Shown here: positions 53,020 to 60,392 of the stretch, one piece after another
How positions within the stretch are numbered: the first letter of the stretch is position 1
Layout: each line of letters starts with the position of its first letter
From: Rhodobacter sp. SGA-6-6
Lineage (GTDB): Bacteria; Pseudomonadota; Alphaproteobacteria; Rhodobacterales; Rhodobacteraceae
Assembly (NCBI RefSeq): GCF_011043545.1
Contig: NZ_JAAKGP010000003.1
Coordinates: forward strand, 310,001-374,000
Length of the DNA: 64,000 nt
Reading direction: 5' to 3'
Position numbers and translations under genes: made by a program
The notes under the pieces: generated by a model
Databases searched by the model: none
What the model saw: the letters and a program-made list of their open reading frames with translations, nothing else
What the model was told of the DNA's origin: nothing

Positions 53020-53829
53020 TCACGCCACCAGCGTCTCGGTCGAGGCGAAGAACATCGCCTGGCTGACGGCGGAGCGGATCTGTTCCTCGGTATAGGGCTT
53101 GTTGATCAGGAAGGCCGGCTCGGGCCGCTCGCCGGTCAGCAGCCGTTCTGGGAAGGCGGTGATGAAGATCACCGGCAGGTCGCCGAACTGCGACAGGATC
53201 TCGTTCACCGCGTCGATGCCCGAGGAATTGTCGGCCAGCTGGATGTCGGCCAGGATCAGGTCGGGCCGGTCGGCCGCGGCCAGCGCCACCGCCTCGGCAT
53301 GGGTGCGGGCATTGCCGGTGACGCGGTGGCCCATGGCCTCCACGATGTCGGCGATGTCCATGGCGATGATCGCCTCGTCCTCGATCACCAGCACCGCGCC
53401 GCGGACCGAGGCCTCCATCTCGCGCCGGGCCACGTCGACCAGATGCGCGGCCTCGTCGGCGCCGATGCCCATGATCGCGGCGATCTGGTCGTGGTCGAAG
53501 CCCTCGATGGTGTGCAGCAGCAGCGCCTCGCGCGAATTGTGGGTCAGCCCGGCCAGATGCGCCTGCGCCCGGCCCGAGATGCCGGTGTCCGGCTCGGCCA
53601 CCGGCGCGCCGGAGCTGGACCAGATGGTATGGAACACCGCGAACAGCGCCAGCCGCGTGTCGGGATGGTCCGAAACCAGCGCGGGATCGGCGACCACCGA
53701 TTCCAGCACGGCCACGGCATAGGCATCCCCGCTGGCCTGGTTCCCGGTCAGCGCGCGGGCATACCGGCGCAGATAGGGCAGGTGGCGGGCCACGCGGGAG
53801 GTCAGGTCACTGGCTTCCTGTGCGATCAT
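53020..53829 (-). CDS. phyR: PhyR, general stress response anti-anti-sigma response regulator
   Basis: A 269-residue regulator with an N-terminal ECF sigma-like domain (about residues 5-130: RHLPYLRRYARALTGNQASG, NSREALLLHTIEGFDHDQIA) and a C-terminal receiver (from about 144: GAVLVIEDEAIIAMDIADIV) whose phospho-acceptor is Asp195 in LILADIQLAD. When phosphorylated, the sigma-like domain takes NepR away from EcfG. The start at 53827-53829 is 40 bp from an exact EcfG promoter, giving positive feedback. It is divergent from nepR-ecfG. Confidence 0.96.
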   Translation of the reverse strand: MIAQEASDLTSRVARHLPYLRRYARALTGNQASGDAYAVAVLESVVADPALVSDHPDTRLALFAVFHTIWSSSGAPVAEPDTGISGRAQAHLAGLTHNSREALLLHTIEGFDHDQIAAIMGIGADEAAHLVDVARREMEASVRGAVLVIEDEAIIAMDIADIVEAMGHRVTGNARTHAEAVALAAADRPDLILADIQLADNSSGIDAVNEILSQFGDLPVIFITAFPERLLTGERPEPAFLINKPYTEEQIRSAVSQAMFFASTETLVA

Positions 53830-53861
53830 CTGGTCGGCTCCGATATTTTTCCAACTCACCG

Positions 53862-53886
53862 GGAACCGAACGCGCAGGCAGGTGTT
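53862..53886 (+). promoter_or_regulatory. EcfG-type promoter for nepR-ecfG
   Basis: GGAAC-N16-TGTT on the plus strand, one base from consensus, ends 33 bp upstream of the ATG at 53920. It overlaps the phyR promoter on the opposite strand almost completely. Confidence 0.65.
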
Positions 53887-53893
53887 TGGTTCC
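53869..53893 (-). promoter_or_regulatory. EcfG-type promoter for phyR
   Basis: GGAAC-N16-CGTT on the minus strand, an exact consensus match, ends 39 bp upstream of the phyR start codon. Confidence 0.8.
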
Positions 53894-53919
53894 AAGGAAA
53901 AATGTGGGAATATCGGGAA

Positions 53920-54096
53920 ATGGCAGGCGAGCAGGACGAGAACACTCCGCGCAGGCAGGCGATCCACGCACAGATCGACGAGAATCTCAAGCGTGTCTAT
54001 GCCCTTGCAGCGGCCGAAGAGTTGCCCGACAGGTTTAAGGACCTTCTGGCGCAACTGAAGGCGCGGGATGCGGCGATCAAGGGAGGCGACTCTTGA
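53920..54096 (+). CDS. nepR: NepR anti-sigma factor
   Basis: A 58-residue anti-sigma factor that holds EcfG inactive until phosphorylated PhyR displaces it. The core AIHAQIDENLKRVYALAAAE followed by ELPDRFKDLLAQLK has the two NepR helices and the conserved LPDRF segment. ATG 53920 (MAGEQDEN) was preferred to ATG 53902, which would lie only 15 bp from the promoter -10 element and add six atypical residues. Its stop overlaps the ecfG start by three bases. Confidence 0.92.
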   Translation: MAGEQDENTPRRQAIHAQIDENLKRVYALAAAEELPDRFKDLLAQLKARDAAIKGGDS

Positions 54097-54668
54097 CCGC
54101 CGCCGCCGTTGCCCCCGAAGACCCGCGCGACAGGCTGCCCGCGGCGATCCCGCGGCTGCGCGCCTTCGCCATCAGCCTGACGCGCGACGTGACCCATGCG
54201 GACGACCTGGTGCAAGACACTATCCTGAAGGCCTGGTCGAACATGGACAAGTTCGACCCGGGCAGCAACCTGGATGCCTGGCTCTTCACCATCCTGCGCA
54301 ACACCTTCTACTCCGGCCTGCGCAAGACCCGGCGCGAGGTGCAGGACAGCGACGGCGCCTTCGCCGCCACCCTGTCCGAGCGCCCGGCCCATGACAGCCG
54401 GCTGGCGCTGAAGGACTTCCAGCGCGCCTTCGACCAGCTTTCCCCCGAGCATCGCGAGGTGCTGATCCTGATCGGCGCCTCCGGCTTCTCCTGCGAAGAG
54501 GCGGCGGGGATGATGGGCGTCGCCGTCGGCACGGTGAAAAGCCGCGCCAGCCGCGCCCGCCGCCGCCTGACCGAGCTTCTGCATCTCGCCGATGGCGAGG
54601 ACATGTTCTCCGGCACCGACGGTGCGACACAGGCGGTCGTGCTGCGGGCATCGACGGCGGCGCGGTGA
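54093..54668 (+). CDS. ecfG: EcfG general stress response sigma factor
   Basis: A 191-residue ECF sigma factor of the ECF15 group. Region 2 spans about residues 14-80 (RLRAFAISLTRDVTHADDLV, QDTILKAWSNMDKFDPGSNL, DAWLFTILRNTFYS) and region 4 about 110-165 (LSPEHREVLILIGASGFSCE, EAAGMMGVAVGTVKSRASRA). It directs RNA polymerase to the GGAAC-N16/17-CGTT promoters seen around it. Start TTG 54093 with GGGAGG 6 bases upstream overlaps the nepR stop, and the stop overlaps the next kinase gene (ATGA-type). Confidence 0.95.
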   Translation: MTAAAVAPEDPRDRLPAAIPRLRAFAISLTRDVTHADDLVQDTILKAWSNMDKFDPGSNLDAWLFTILRNTFYSGLRKTRREVQDSDGAFAATLSERPAHDSRLALKDFQRAFDQLSPEHREVLILIGASGFSCEEAAGMMGVAVGTVKSRASRARRRLTELLHLADGEDMFSGTDGATQAVVLRASTAAR

Positions 54669-56362
54669 AGGCCCCCGGCCGCAGGCAGGGGTTCTCGGCC
54701 AGCAGCCTCGGATTCCGCCTGGGCTCCACCCTGGTGCTGGCGCTGCTGCCGCTCGGCATCCTGTCGGTGGTGCAGACCTGGGTCTCGCTGGACCAGATGG
54801 AGAAGACCACGCTGGACGGCATCGGCGGCGCCTCGCGCGAGGCGGTGCGGCCGCAGATCGACCTGATCCGCGACGCCCAGGCCGCGGCGCGCACGGTGGC
54901 GGCGATGCTGGCGCCCGGCATCACCACCGGCGCCAGTTGCAGCGCCCGGCTGGCGGCGGTGGCCGCAGCCATTCCGCAGGCCACAATCGTGGCCTATGTC
55001 CCCGCCGAGGGGCCGATCACCTGCGCCTCGGACGAGGCGAAGGCGGACCTGGCGGCCGATGCCTTCATTGCCGAACTGCCGACCCGGCCCGAGCCCTCGC
55101 TGCGCTACAACCCGCGCGGGCCGGTCACGGGCCTGCCGGTGATCGTGGTCGGCGCGCCGGTGGTGGACCGGCAGGGGGTGCAGCAGGGCGCCATCGGCAT
55201 CCTGCTGACCCATCAGGCCGTCACCCCGCGGCCGTATCAGAGCGATTACGGCCTGTGGCAGCCGGCGCTGATGGCCACCTTCACCGGCGACGGCCGGATG
55301 CTGGCGGCCGACCGGGACCCGCCGGATGTTGCCGGGCTGCTGCCGTCCGATCTTGCCACCGACCGGCTGGAGGGGCAGGTGGGCCAGCCCTTCTATCACC
55401 GCGGGGCGGAGGGCAAGCGGCAGATCGTCTCGGTCACCCGGGTCGCCGACGACCTTTACCTGCTGGCGCTGTGGCAGCACGATGCCGTGGCCGGGTGGAG
55501 CACCGGCCTCGCGCCCTTCCTCCTGCCGGCGCTGACCTGGGCCGCGGCGCTGCTGGCGGCCTCCATCGCCTCGCAGCGGCTGGTGGTGCGGCATGTGCGG
55601 GCGCTGTCGCGGTCGATGACCTCCTACATGGCCAGCCGCCGCCGCACCGCCGTCCCCGGCATCGCCGGCGCCCCGGCCGAGATCCAGAAGCTGCACGGCG
55701 TCTACGAGGAGCTGATCGACGCCATCGCCCAGGACGAGGCCGAGCTGGAGAACCTGCTGGTCGACAAGGACCGCCTTCTGCACGAGGTGCATCACCGCAG
55801 CGGCAACAGCCTGCAGATCATCGCCTCGATCATGCGGATGTATCGGCGCGAAAGCGGCGATCCGGGGATGCGCGGGGTGCTGGACGGGCTGATCAACCGG
55901 GTGATCGCGCTCTCTTCCACCCATACCAGCCTCTACGGGCTGGAGGGCCGCCACGACGTGCCGATGGACGAGGTGCTGAACGCGGTCATCCTGCGGCTGA
56001 AGGCGATCCACGGCATCGCCATCGGCTCCGCCCGCAAGCGGTTCGAGCCGATCCTGCTGCCGGCCCAGACCGCCATTCCGCTGGCGCTGGCACTGGCCGA
56101 GACGGTCAGCTGCCACTTCGCCGCGAAAGAGCGCATGGCCCGGGGCATCGAGGTCTCGCTCCTCGGCTCGGGCGAGGACATCTGCCTGAAGGTCGAGGGC
56201 CCCGACGTGCCCGAGTTCCGGCCCGAGACCACGCAGGGCCTGGCCGCGCTGCCGCGGCGGATCCTGATGCAGTTCGCCACCCAGCTGCGCGGCCGGGTGG
56301 TGACCCGGATCGAGGGCGACCGCTCGGTCGTCGAGCTGACCTTCCCGCGCACCCCGATCTGA
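54665..56362 (+). CDS. HisKA_2-type sensor kinase with degenerate ATPase domain
   Basis: A 565-residue membrane sensor: a helix at about residues 20-40, a periplasmic dCache-like domain (about 45-275), a second helix (about 281-302), a HAMP-like linker, and a HisKA_2 dimerisation helix with His376/His377 in LLHEVHHRSGNSLQ. The ATPase domain is unusual. The N-box reads LAETVSCHFA, with Cys483 where Asn normally binds Mg-ATP, and the G-boxes are reduced to EGPDVPEFRPETTQGLAAL. It may not bind ATP normally. It is translationally coupled to ecfG (overlap at 54665-54668), so it most likely controls PhyR. Confidence 0.82.
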   Translation: MKAPGRRQGFSASSLGFRLGSTLVLALLPLGILSVVQTWVSLDQMEKTTLDGIGGASREAVRPQIDLIRDAQAAARTVAAMLAPGITTGASCSARLAAVAAAIPQATIVAYVPAEGPITCASDEAKADLAADAFIAELPTRPEPSLRYNPRGPVTGLPVIVVGAPVVDRQGVQQGAIGILLTHQAVTPRPYQSDYGLWQPALMATFTGDGRMLAADRDPPDVAGLLPSDLATDRLEGQVGQPFYHRGAEGKRQIVSVTRVADDLYLLALWQHDAVAGWSTGLAPFLLPALTWAAALLAASIASQRLVVRHVRALSRSMTSYMASRRRTAVPGIAGAPAEIQKLHGVYEELIDAIAQDEAELENLLVDKDRLLHEVHHRSGNSLQIIASIMRMYRRESGDPGMRGVLDGLINRVIALSSTHTSLYGLEGRHDVPMDEVLNAVILRLKAIHGIAIGSARKRFEPILLPAQTAIPLALALAETVSCHFAAKERMARGIEVSLLGSGEDICLKVEGPDVPEFRPETTQGLAALPRRILMQFATQLRGRVVTRIEGDRSVVELTFPRTPI

Positions 56363-56395
56363 CCTTCCCCACCCGTGATTTTTCTTTCCGCTCAG

Positions 56396-56420
56396 GGAAC
56401 CCCGGTCCCCGCCGCGGGTT
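56396..56420 (+). promoter_or_regulatory. EcfG-type promoter for the DUF1328 gene
   Basis: GGAAC-N16-GGTT, one base from consensus, ends 54 bp upstream of the ATG at 56475. Confidence 0.6.
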
Positions 56421-56474
56421 GTCCTTCCGATCATCGGCACCCCGGGTGCCGCCCCGATTGAAAGGAGCGTTCCA

Positions 56475-56639
56475 ATGCTTGGTTGGGCAGTCACCTTCCT
56501 GGTCATCGCCATCATCGCCGGTGTCCTGGGCTTCAGCGGCATCGCCGGCACCTCGGCGGGGATCGCGCAGATTCTGTTCTTCATTTTCCTGGTGCTCTTC
56601 GTTCTGTCCCTGATCGGCCGCGTCCTGCGGCGCGGCTGA
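56475..56639 (+). CDS. DUF1328 small membrane protein
   Basis: A 54-residue two-helix inner-membrane protein: [20 protein letters not shown], then [20 protein letters not shown] and [14 protein letters not shown]. This is the DUF1328/YtjA family, small proteins often induced by osmotic or general stress. GGAG lies 9 bases before the ATG, and a near-consensus EcfG promoter is upstream. A strong terminator follows, so it is a one-gene unit. Confidence 0.92.
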   Translation: MLGWAVTFLVIAIIAGVLGFSGIAGTSAGIAQILFFIFLVLFVLSLIGRVLRRG

Positions 56640-56709
56640 TGCCCGCCGAAGGGGTGCGGGCCCCGTAGCAGGCCCGGACCCGCTTCGTTTTCCCTCCTGT
56701 CCCTGGACT

Positions 56710-56739
56710 GGGCTGCGTCTTTCGGCGCAGCCCTTTTTT
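56710..56739 (+). terminator. Intrinsic terminator of the DUF1328 gene
   Basis: GGGCTGCG and CGCAGCCC form the stem and are followed by six T, 70 bp beyond the stop codon. Confidence 0.85.
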
Positions 56740-56749
56740 CCGGCCGGAA

Positions 56750-56793
56750 CGGATTTCGCGCGAAATCCGCCGCGATCTCCGTGCGGAGATCGC
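56750..56793. repeat. Tandem pair of perfect palindromes
   Basis: CGGATTTCGCGCGAAATCCG (56750-56769) is a perfect 20-base palindrome. Two bases later GCGATCTCCG-TG-CGGAGATCGC (56772-56793) is a perfect inverted repeat with 10-base arms. They sit between the DUF1328 terminator and the convergent gene at 56824. They look like a compact intergenic repeat or protein-binding element. Confidence 0.65.
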
Positions 56794-56823
56794 CGATTGT
56801 CGGGATGTGGGAAAAGGAAAGGC

Positions 56824-57303
56824 TCAGCCCGCCGGAACCGCCGGCGGCAGCACCACCTCCAGCCCGACCGAGATGCCGTCGCCGCGCAGCCGGGGCGCCA
56901 GCCGCTGGAGGAACTCCTGCAGCGAGGCCACCGCCGGCCCGTCGTCCAGCAGCAGCGTGACCTGCGCCCGGCCGGGGCGGCGCAGCGCCGGCAGCAGGCT
57001 GAGGATCGCGCACATCACCGAGAACACCGCCTCGGCCCTTTCGCCGTCGGCCGAAAGCACCAGCCGGTCCAGGCCGCCGAGCGCGTCGATGCGCTGGTGC
57101 AGCCGACCGAGCGCGCTGCTCTGGCGGAAATCGGTCCAGATCATCTCGGCCCCGGGCAGGGCCAGTTCGGCCAGGGTCATGTCGACGATGCCGCTGCCGG
57201 CGACCAGCAGGATGCCCCCGGAGGCCGGCACGGGCATCCGGCGCAGGGCGGCGGCGTTGATCAGGGTGACGGGAAGGCGGGCCGGTCCGGTGGTGTCGGG
57301 CAT
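56824..57303 (-). CDS. Protein of unknown function under EcfG control
   Basis: A 159-residue soluble protein with alternating hydrophobic strands and helices: GGILLVAGSGIVDMTLAELA, GLDRLVLSADGERAEAVFSV and RAQVTLLLDDGPAVASLQEF. The order of strands and helices recalls the Rossmann fold of short-chain dehydrogenases, but no cofactor or catalytic motif is convincing. The ATG at 57301-57303 lies 37 bp from an exact EcfG promoter. It is divergent from the AI-2E-type gene, which has its own EcfG promoter. Confidence 0.6.
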   Translation of the reverse strand: MPDTTGPARLPVTLINAAALRRMPVPASGGILLVAGSGIVDMTLAELALPGAEMIWTDFRQSSALGRLHQRIDALGGLDRLVLSADGERAEAVFSVMCAILSLLPALRRPGRAQVTLLLDDGPAVASLQEFLQRLAPRLRGDGISVGLEVVLPPAVPAG

Positions 57304-57340
57304 CGTCTTGTCCCTCTGGCTGGGGTCCGAGTGACGGGAA

Positions 57341-57365
57341 AACGCGCGCTGCGGGCAAAGGTTCC
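57341..57365 (-). promoter_or_regulatory. EcfG-type promoter for the 56824-57303 gene
   Basis: GGAAC-N16-CGTT on the minus strand, exact consensus, ends 37 bp upstream of the start codon. Confidence 0.75.
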
Positions 57366-57375
57366 CGGCCGGCAG

Positions 57376-57401
57376 GGAACCCGGCCACATCCTCCGCCGT
57401 T
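57376..57401 (+). promoter_or_regulatory. EcfG-type promoter for the AI-2E-type gene
   Basis: GGAAC-N17-CGTT on the plus strand, exact consensus, ends 49 bp upstream of the ATG at 57451. It is back-to-back with the preceding promoter, 10 bp away. Confidence 0.75.
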
Positions 57402-57450
57402 ACCCCCTGCGCAACGCCCCGGGGAAGGGGCGCTGGGGGGGACAGGGATC

Positions 57451-59316
57451 ATGCAGGCGCCCGAACAGCCAGAGGGGCGGCCCGAGCGGCGGAACGTCCC
57501 GGCAAGCGGCCGCACGGCCGGAGGGTGGGGCGGCAACGGGCTTCACCTGCCGGAGCGGGCCGGCCATTCCATCGTCTCGCTGACCGCGCTGGCGGTGATC
57601 ACCGCGGTCTGCATCATCCTTGCCGTGGGGCGGGAGCTGTTCCTGCCGCTCGCGCTCGGGATGCTGTTCGCTTTCATCCTGACGCCGGTGGTCAACGCCC
57701 TGCGCCGCCTCGGCCTGGGCGACAAGACGGCGGTGGTGCTGACGGTGATCGCGGCGGCGCTGCTGGTGGGGTCCTTCGTCCTCGTCCTCGCCTACCAGCT
57801 CAGCCAGATCGGCGCCAACCTGCCGCAATACCAGGGCAACGTGATCTCGAAGATCGACGCCATCCTCGACATGGGCAAGGACAGCCGCGTCGTCGCCCAT
57901 CTGCAGGAGATGGTGGCCGACATCGGCGCAAGGCTGCAGCCGCAGGAGGGCGCGGCGGCCGACCCCGGTGCGATGCGGGTCGAGGTGGTGGACCAGACCA
58001 GCCTGACCGACTGGCTGAGCGCGGTGATCCTGCCCGCGCTGAGCCCGGTGGTGGTGTTCGGCCTGGTCGCCGTGGTGGTGGTCTTCGCCCTTCTGGAGCG
58101 GGCGGCGCTGCGCGACCGGCTGGTGCTGCTGATCGGCGGCAGCAACATCCTCGCCACCTCGCGGCTGCTGGCCGAGGCCGGGGCGCGGGTCTCCACCTAT
58201 CTGGTGGCGCAGCTGGTGGTGAACGTGATCTATGCGGTGCCGATCTGGCTGGGCCTCTGGCTGATCGGGGTGCCGAACGCGATGTTCTTCGGCCTCGTCA
58301 CCCTGATCCTGCGCTTCGTGCCCTATCTCGGCACCGCGATCTCGGCGATCCTGCCGCTGGTGATGGCCTTCGCCGTCTCGCCCGGCTGGTCGATGGTGCT
58401 GTGGACGGCGGCGCTGTTCCTGGCGGTGGAATTCCTCACCTCCAACGTGATCGAGCCGTTCTTCTACGGCCGCCGCACCGGGGTCAGCCCGCTGGCGGTG
58501 ATCGTCTCGGCGATGTTCTGGACCTGGCTCTGGGGGCCGATGGGGCTGATCATCGCCACGCCGCTGACCGTCTGCCTGGTGGTGATCGGCCACCATGTGC
58601 CCGGGCTGCGGGTGTTCTCGATCCTGCTCGGCGACAACCCGGTGCTGGAGGAGACCGCCCGGCTCTACGACCGGCTGCTGACCGGCCATGCCTTCGCCTT
58701 CGACGAGGCCGCCGCGCTGGCCGAAGGCGGCGAGCGTCCGGCGGACGAGATCGCCGCCTATTACGACCGCCAGGCGATCCCGGTGCTGGCAATGGCGCAG
58801 GCGGACCACGACGCGGGGCTTTTGACCGACCGGCAGGCGCAGCACATCGCCCATGCCGTCTTCGACCTGACCGAGCGGATGGAGCCGTTGATCGAGGAGG
58901 AGAAGGCCGAGGACGCGGCGCTGCCGGGCGAGGGGCGGCGGGTCGCGGTGGTGGGCGCGCGGACCTTGCTGGACGATGCTGCGGCCGAGCTGCTGGCGCA
59001 GGCGCTGCGGGCCAGGGGGGCCGAGACGCTGGTGCTGCCGCACCGCGCGCTGCCGGGGCCGGGCTTGCGCGATTTCGGCGCCGGGACGGTGCTGATCGCC
59101 GCGCTGGACGGCGCCGCCGGCCCGCGGGCGGCGATGCAGCTGCGCCAGCTGCGGCGGCGCTTCCCCGGGTTGCGGGTGGTGCTGGCGCTCTGGCCGCTGA
59201 CCGGCGAGACCGAGGTGCCCGAGGCCCGGACCGGGGCCGATGCGGTGGCGGTGGGGCTGGAGCAGGCGCTGGCGCTGGCGTTCGAGCGGCCGGTGGAGGC
59301 GGAACGGGCGGGGTGA
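57451..59316 (+). CDS. AI-2E-family transporter with long C-terminal cytosolic extension
   Basis: A 621-residue membrane protein. Residues about 40-390 form the AI-2E/PerM/YdiK fold with about eight helices (ELFLPLALGMLFAFILTPVV, FRLVPYLGTA-like ILRFVPYLGTAISAILPLV, FLTSNVIEPFFYGRRTGVSP). The remaining about 230 residues are soluble and not part of the usual family: a helical segment, then a Rossmann-like tail (RRVAVVGARTLLDDAAAELL, GTVLIAALDGAAGPRAAMQL) resembling a nucleotide- or cobalamin-binding fold. Substrate unknown; AI-2E members export small molecules or ions. An exact EcfG promoter lies upstream. Confidence 0.8.
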   Translation: MQAPEQPEGRPERRNVPASGRTAGGWGGNGLHLPERAGHSIVSLTALAVITAVCIILAVGRELFLPLALGMLFAFILTPVVNALRRLGLGDKTAVVLTVIAAALLVGSFVLVLAYQLSQIGANLPQYQGNVISKIDAILDMGKDSRVVAHLQEMVADIGARLQPQEGAAADPGAMRVEVVDQTSLTDWLSAVILPALSPVVVFGLVAVVVVFALLERAALRDRLVLLIGGSNILATSRLLAEAGARVSTYLVAQLVVNVIYAVPIWLGLWLIGVPNAMFFGLVTLILRFVPYLGTAISAILPLVMAFAVSPGWSMVLWTAALFLAVEFLTSNVIEPFFYGRRTGVSPLAVIVSAMFWTWLWGPMGLIIATPLTVCLVVIGHHVPGLRVFSILLGDNPVLEETARLYDRLLTGHAFAFDEAAALAEGGERPADEIAAYYDRQAIPVLAMAQADHDAGLLTDRQAQHIAHAVFDLTERMEPLIEEEKAEDAALPGEGRRVAVVGARTLLDDAAAELLAQALRARGAETLVLPHRALPGPGLRDFGAGTVLIAALDGAAGPRAAMQLRQLRRRFPGLRVVLALWPLTGETEVPEARTGADAVAVGLEQALALAFERPVEAERAG

Positions 59317-59333
59317 GGCTTCCGGCGAGCAGT

Positions 59334-59394
59334 GGCGGGGAGACCCCTCGCCCTACATCGAAATCCCGGCTTGTAGAGCGAGGTTCACCCTGCC
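59334..59394. repeat. Diverged GTAGGGCGGGG-type inverted repeat
   Basis: GGCGGGGAGACCCCTCGCCC and TAC at 59334-59356 and GTAGAGCGAGGTTCACCCTG and CC at 59373-59394 are arms of the repeat family seen at 20737-20803, in the opposite order and with several changes. It directly precedes copy D of the 216-bp element. Confidence 0.55.
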
Positions 59395-59408
59395 GCGCCA
59401 TCCGCCTC

Positions 59409-59625
59409 CCTTGGCGAAGGCGCGTGCCTTCGCCACAGCGCAACGGTTGAACCGGGACCGGCCGGGCCTCCAAAGGCCCGGCCAGCGCCCGCCCCGCCCC
59501 CGGCGGGCGCTTCTCGCCCGCCGGGTCGGGCGCTGGCCTTCCGGGGGTCTCGTGTTGCCAATGTCTCCGGTTGATCCACCGCGCACGGGCGGGGGCGAGG
59601 CAGTGCCTCGCCTCATCCCGCCCGC
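59409..59625 (+). repeat. 216-bp multi-palindrome repeat, copy D
   Basis: All hairpins of copy A are present: TTGGCGAAGGCGCGTGCCTT, GGCCGGGCC...GGCCCGGCCAGCGCC, CCGGGTCGGGCGCTGGCC, and the terminal CGCACGGGCGGGGGCGAGGC...CCCGCCCG. With the repeat before it, it fills the 427-bp gap up to the membrane-protein gene at 59744; the last 118 bases show nothing recognisable. Confidence 0.85.
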
Positions 59626-59743
59626 CTGATCGCGGCCCCTCTCTCGCCGGGGCCCCGCCGCGCCGCGCGAAAGGCCCGGCGGCGCCACATCCCCGCCCGA
59701 TTCCCGGCGCAGGGGAGAGGAAGCTGCCCGAGGATGCCTGCTC

Positions 59744-60379
59744 ATGCTGCGCCAAACGCTCGACTCCCTCCGTCTGGTCCTGGAGCTGTTCCGGGACGTG
59801 CCGCCGATGCCGCGCCGGATCTTCCTGCCCGGCGCGGTGCTGGTGGCGGCCTATCCGCTGCTCTCGGTGCTGCTCGGCCCCGGCGAGGGCGGGCAGGCCT
59901 TCGTCACCGCCTTCCTGCTGGCGCTGGCGGTGCGGATCGCGGTGCGGTTCGAGGGGATGGTGACGAAACTCCTCGACCAGTTCAGCCGCCGCGAGACGGT
60001 GCTGATCGCCCTTCTGGTCGGCATGGGCCCCCTGTTCCTGCTGGCCTCGGTCGACGATCCGCTGTGGTGCCAGCGCAGCCAGAGCGCCTATTACATCATC
60101 CTCGGCGCGATGTTCGTCTCGGACATGCTGGCGGGCCGCCATGACATGGCCGCGCGGTTCTGGCCCTGGCCGGAGATGGCGCCGCACCTGCCGGCGATGA
60201 CGCGGATCATGGTGCTGTTCAACCTGGCCTTCCTGCTGCTGAACGAGACGATGATCCGCAGCCTGGACCCCTCGCACTGGCTGCTGTTCTGGGCGGTGCT
60301 GCCGGTGCTGTCCCATGTGGCGCTGTCGGCGCTGATCCTGACGCTGATCCACGGGGATGACGGCGAGGCCTTGGGCTGA
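59744..60379 (+). CDS. Multi-helix membrane protein of unknown function
   Basis: A 211-residue inner-membrane protein with about five to six helices (near residues 27-45, 50-68, 84-100, 115-128, 152-168, 180-203). Charged loops include VRFEGMVTKLLDQFSRRETV and a central DDPLWCQRSQSAYY segment. It resembles no family I can name; a VUT or septation-protein-A-like layout was considered without convincing motifs. The ATG at 59744 has GAGG about 14 bases upstream, so the start is uncertain. The next gene is convergent, 13 bp away. Confidence 0.6.
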   Translation: MLRQTLDSLRLVLELFRDVPPMPRRIFLPGAVLVAAYPLLSVLLGPGEGGQAFVTAFLLALAVRIAVRFEGMVTKLLDQFSRRETVLIALLVGMGPLFLLASVDDPLWCQRSQSAYYIILGAMFVSDMLAGRHDMAARFWPWPEMAPHLPAMTRIMVLFNLAFLLLNETMIRSLDPSHWLLFWAVLPVLSHVALSALILTLIHGDDGEALG

Positions 60380-60392
60380 AGCGCCGCGACCC

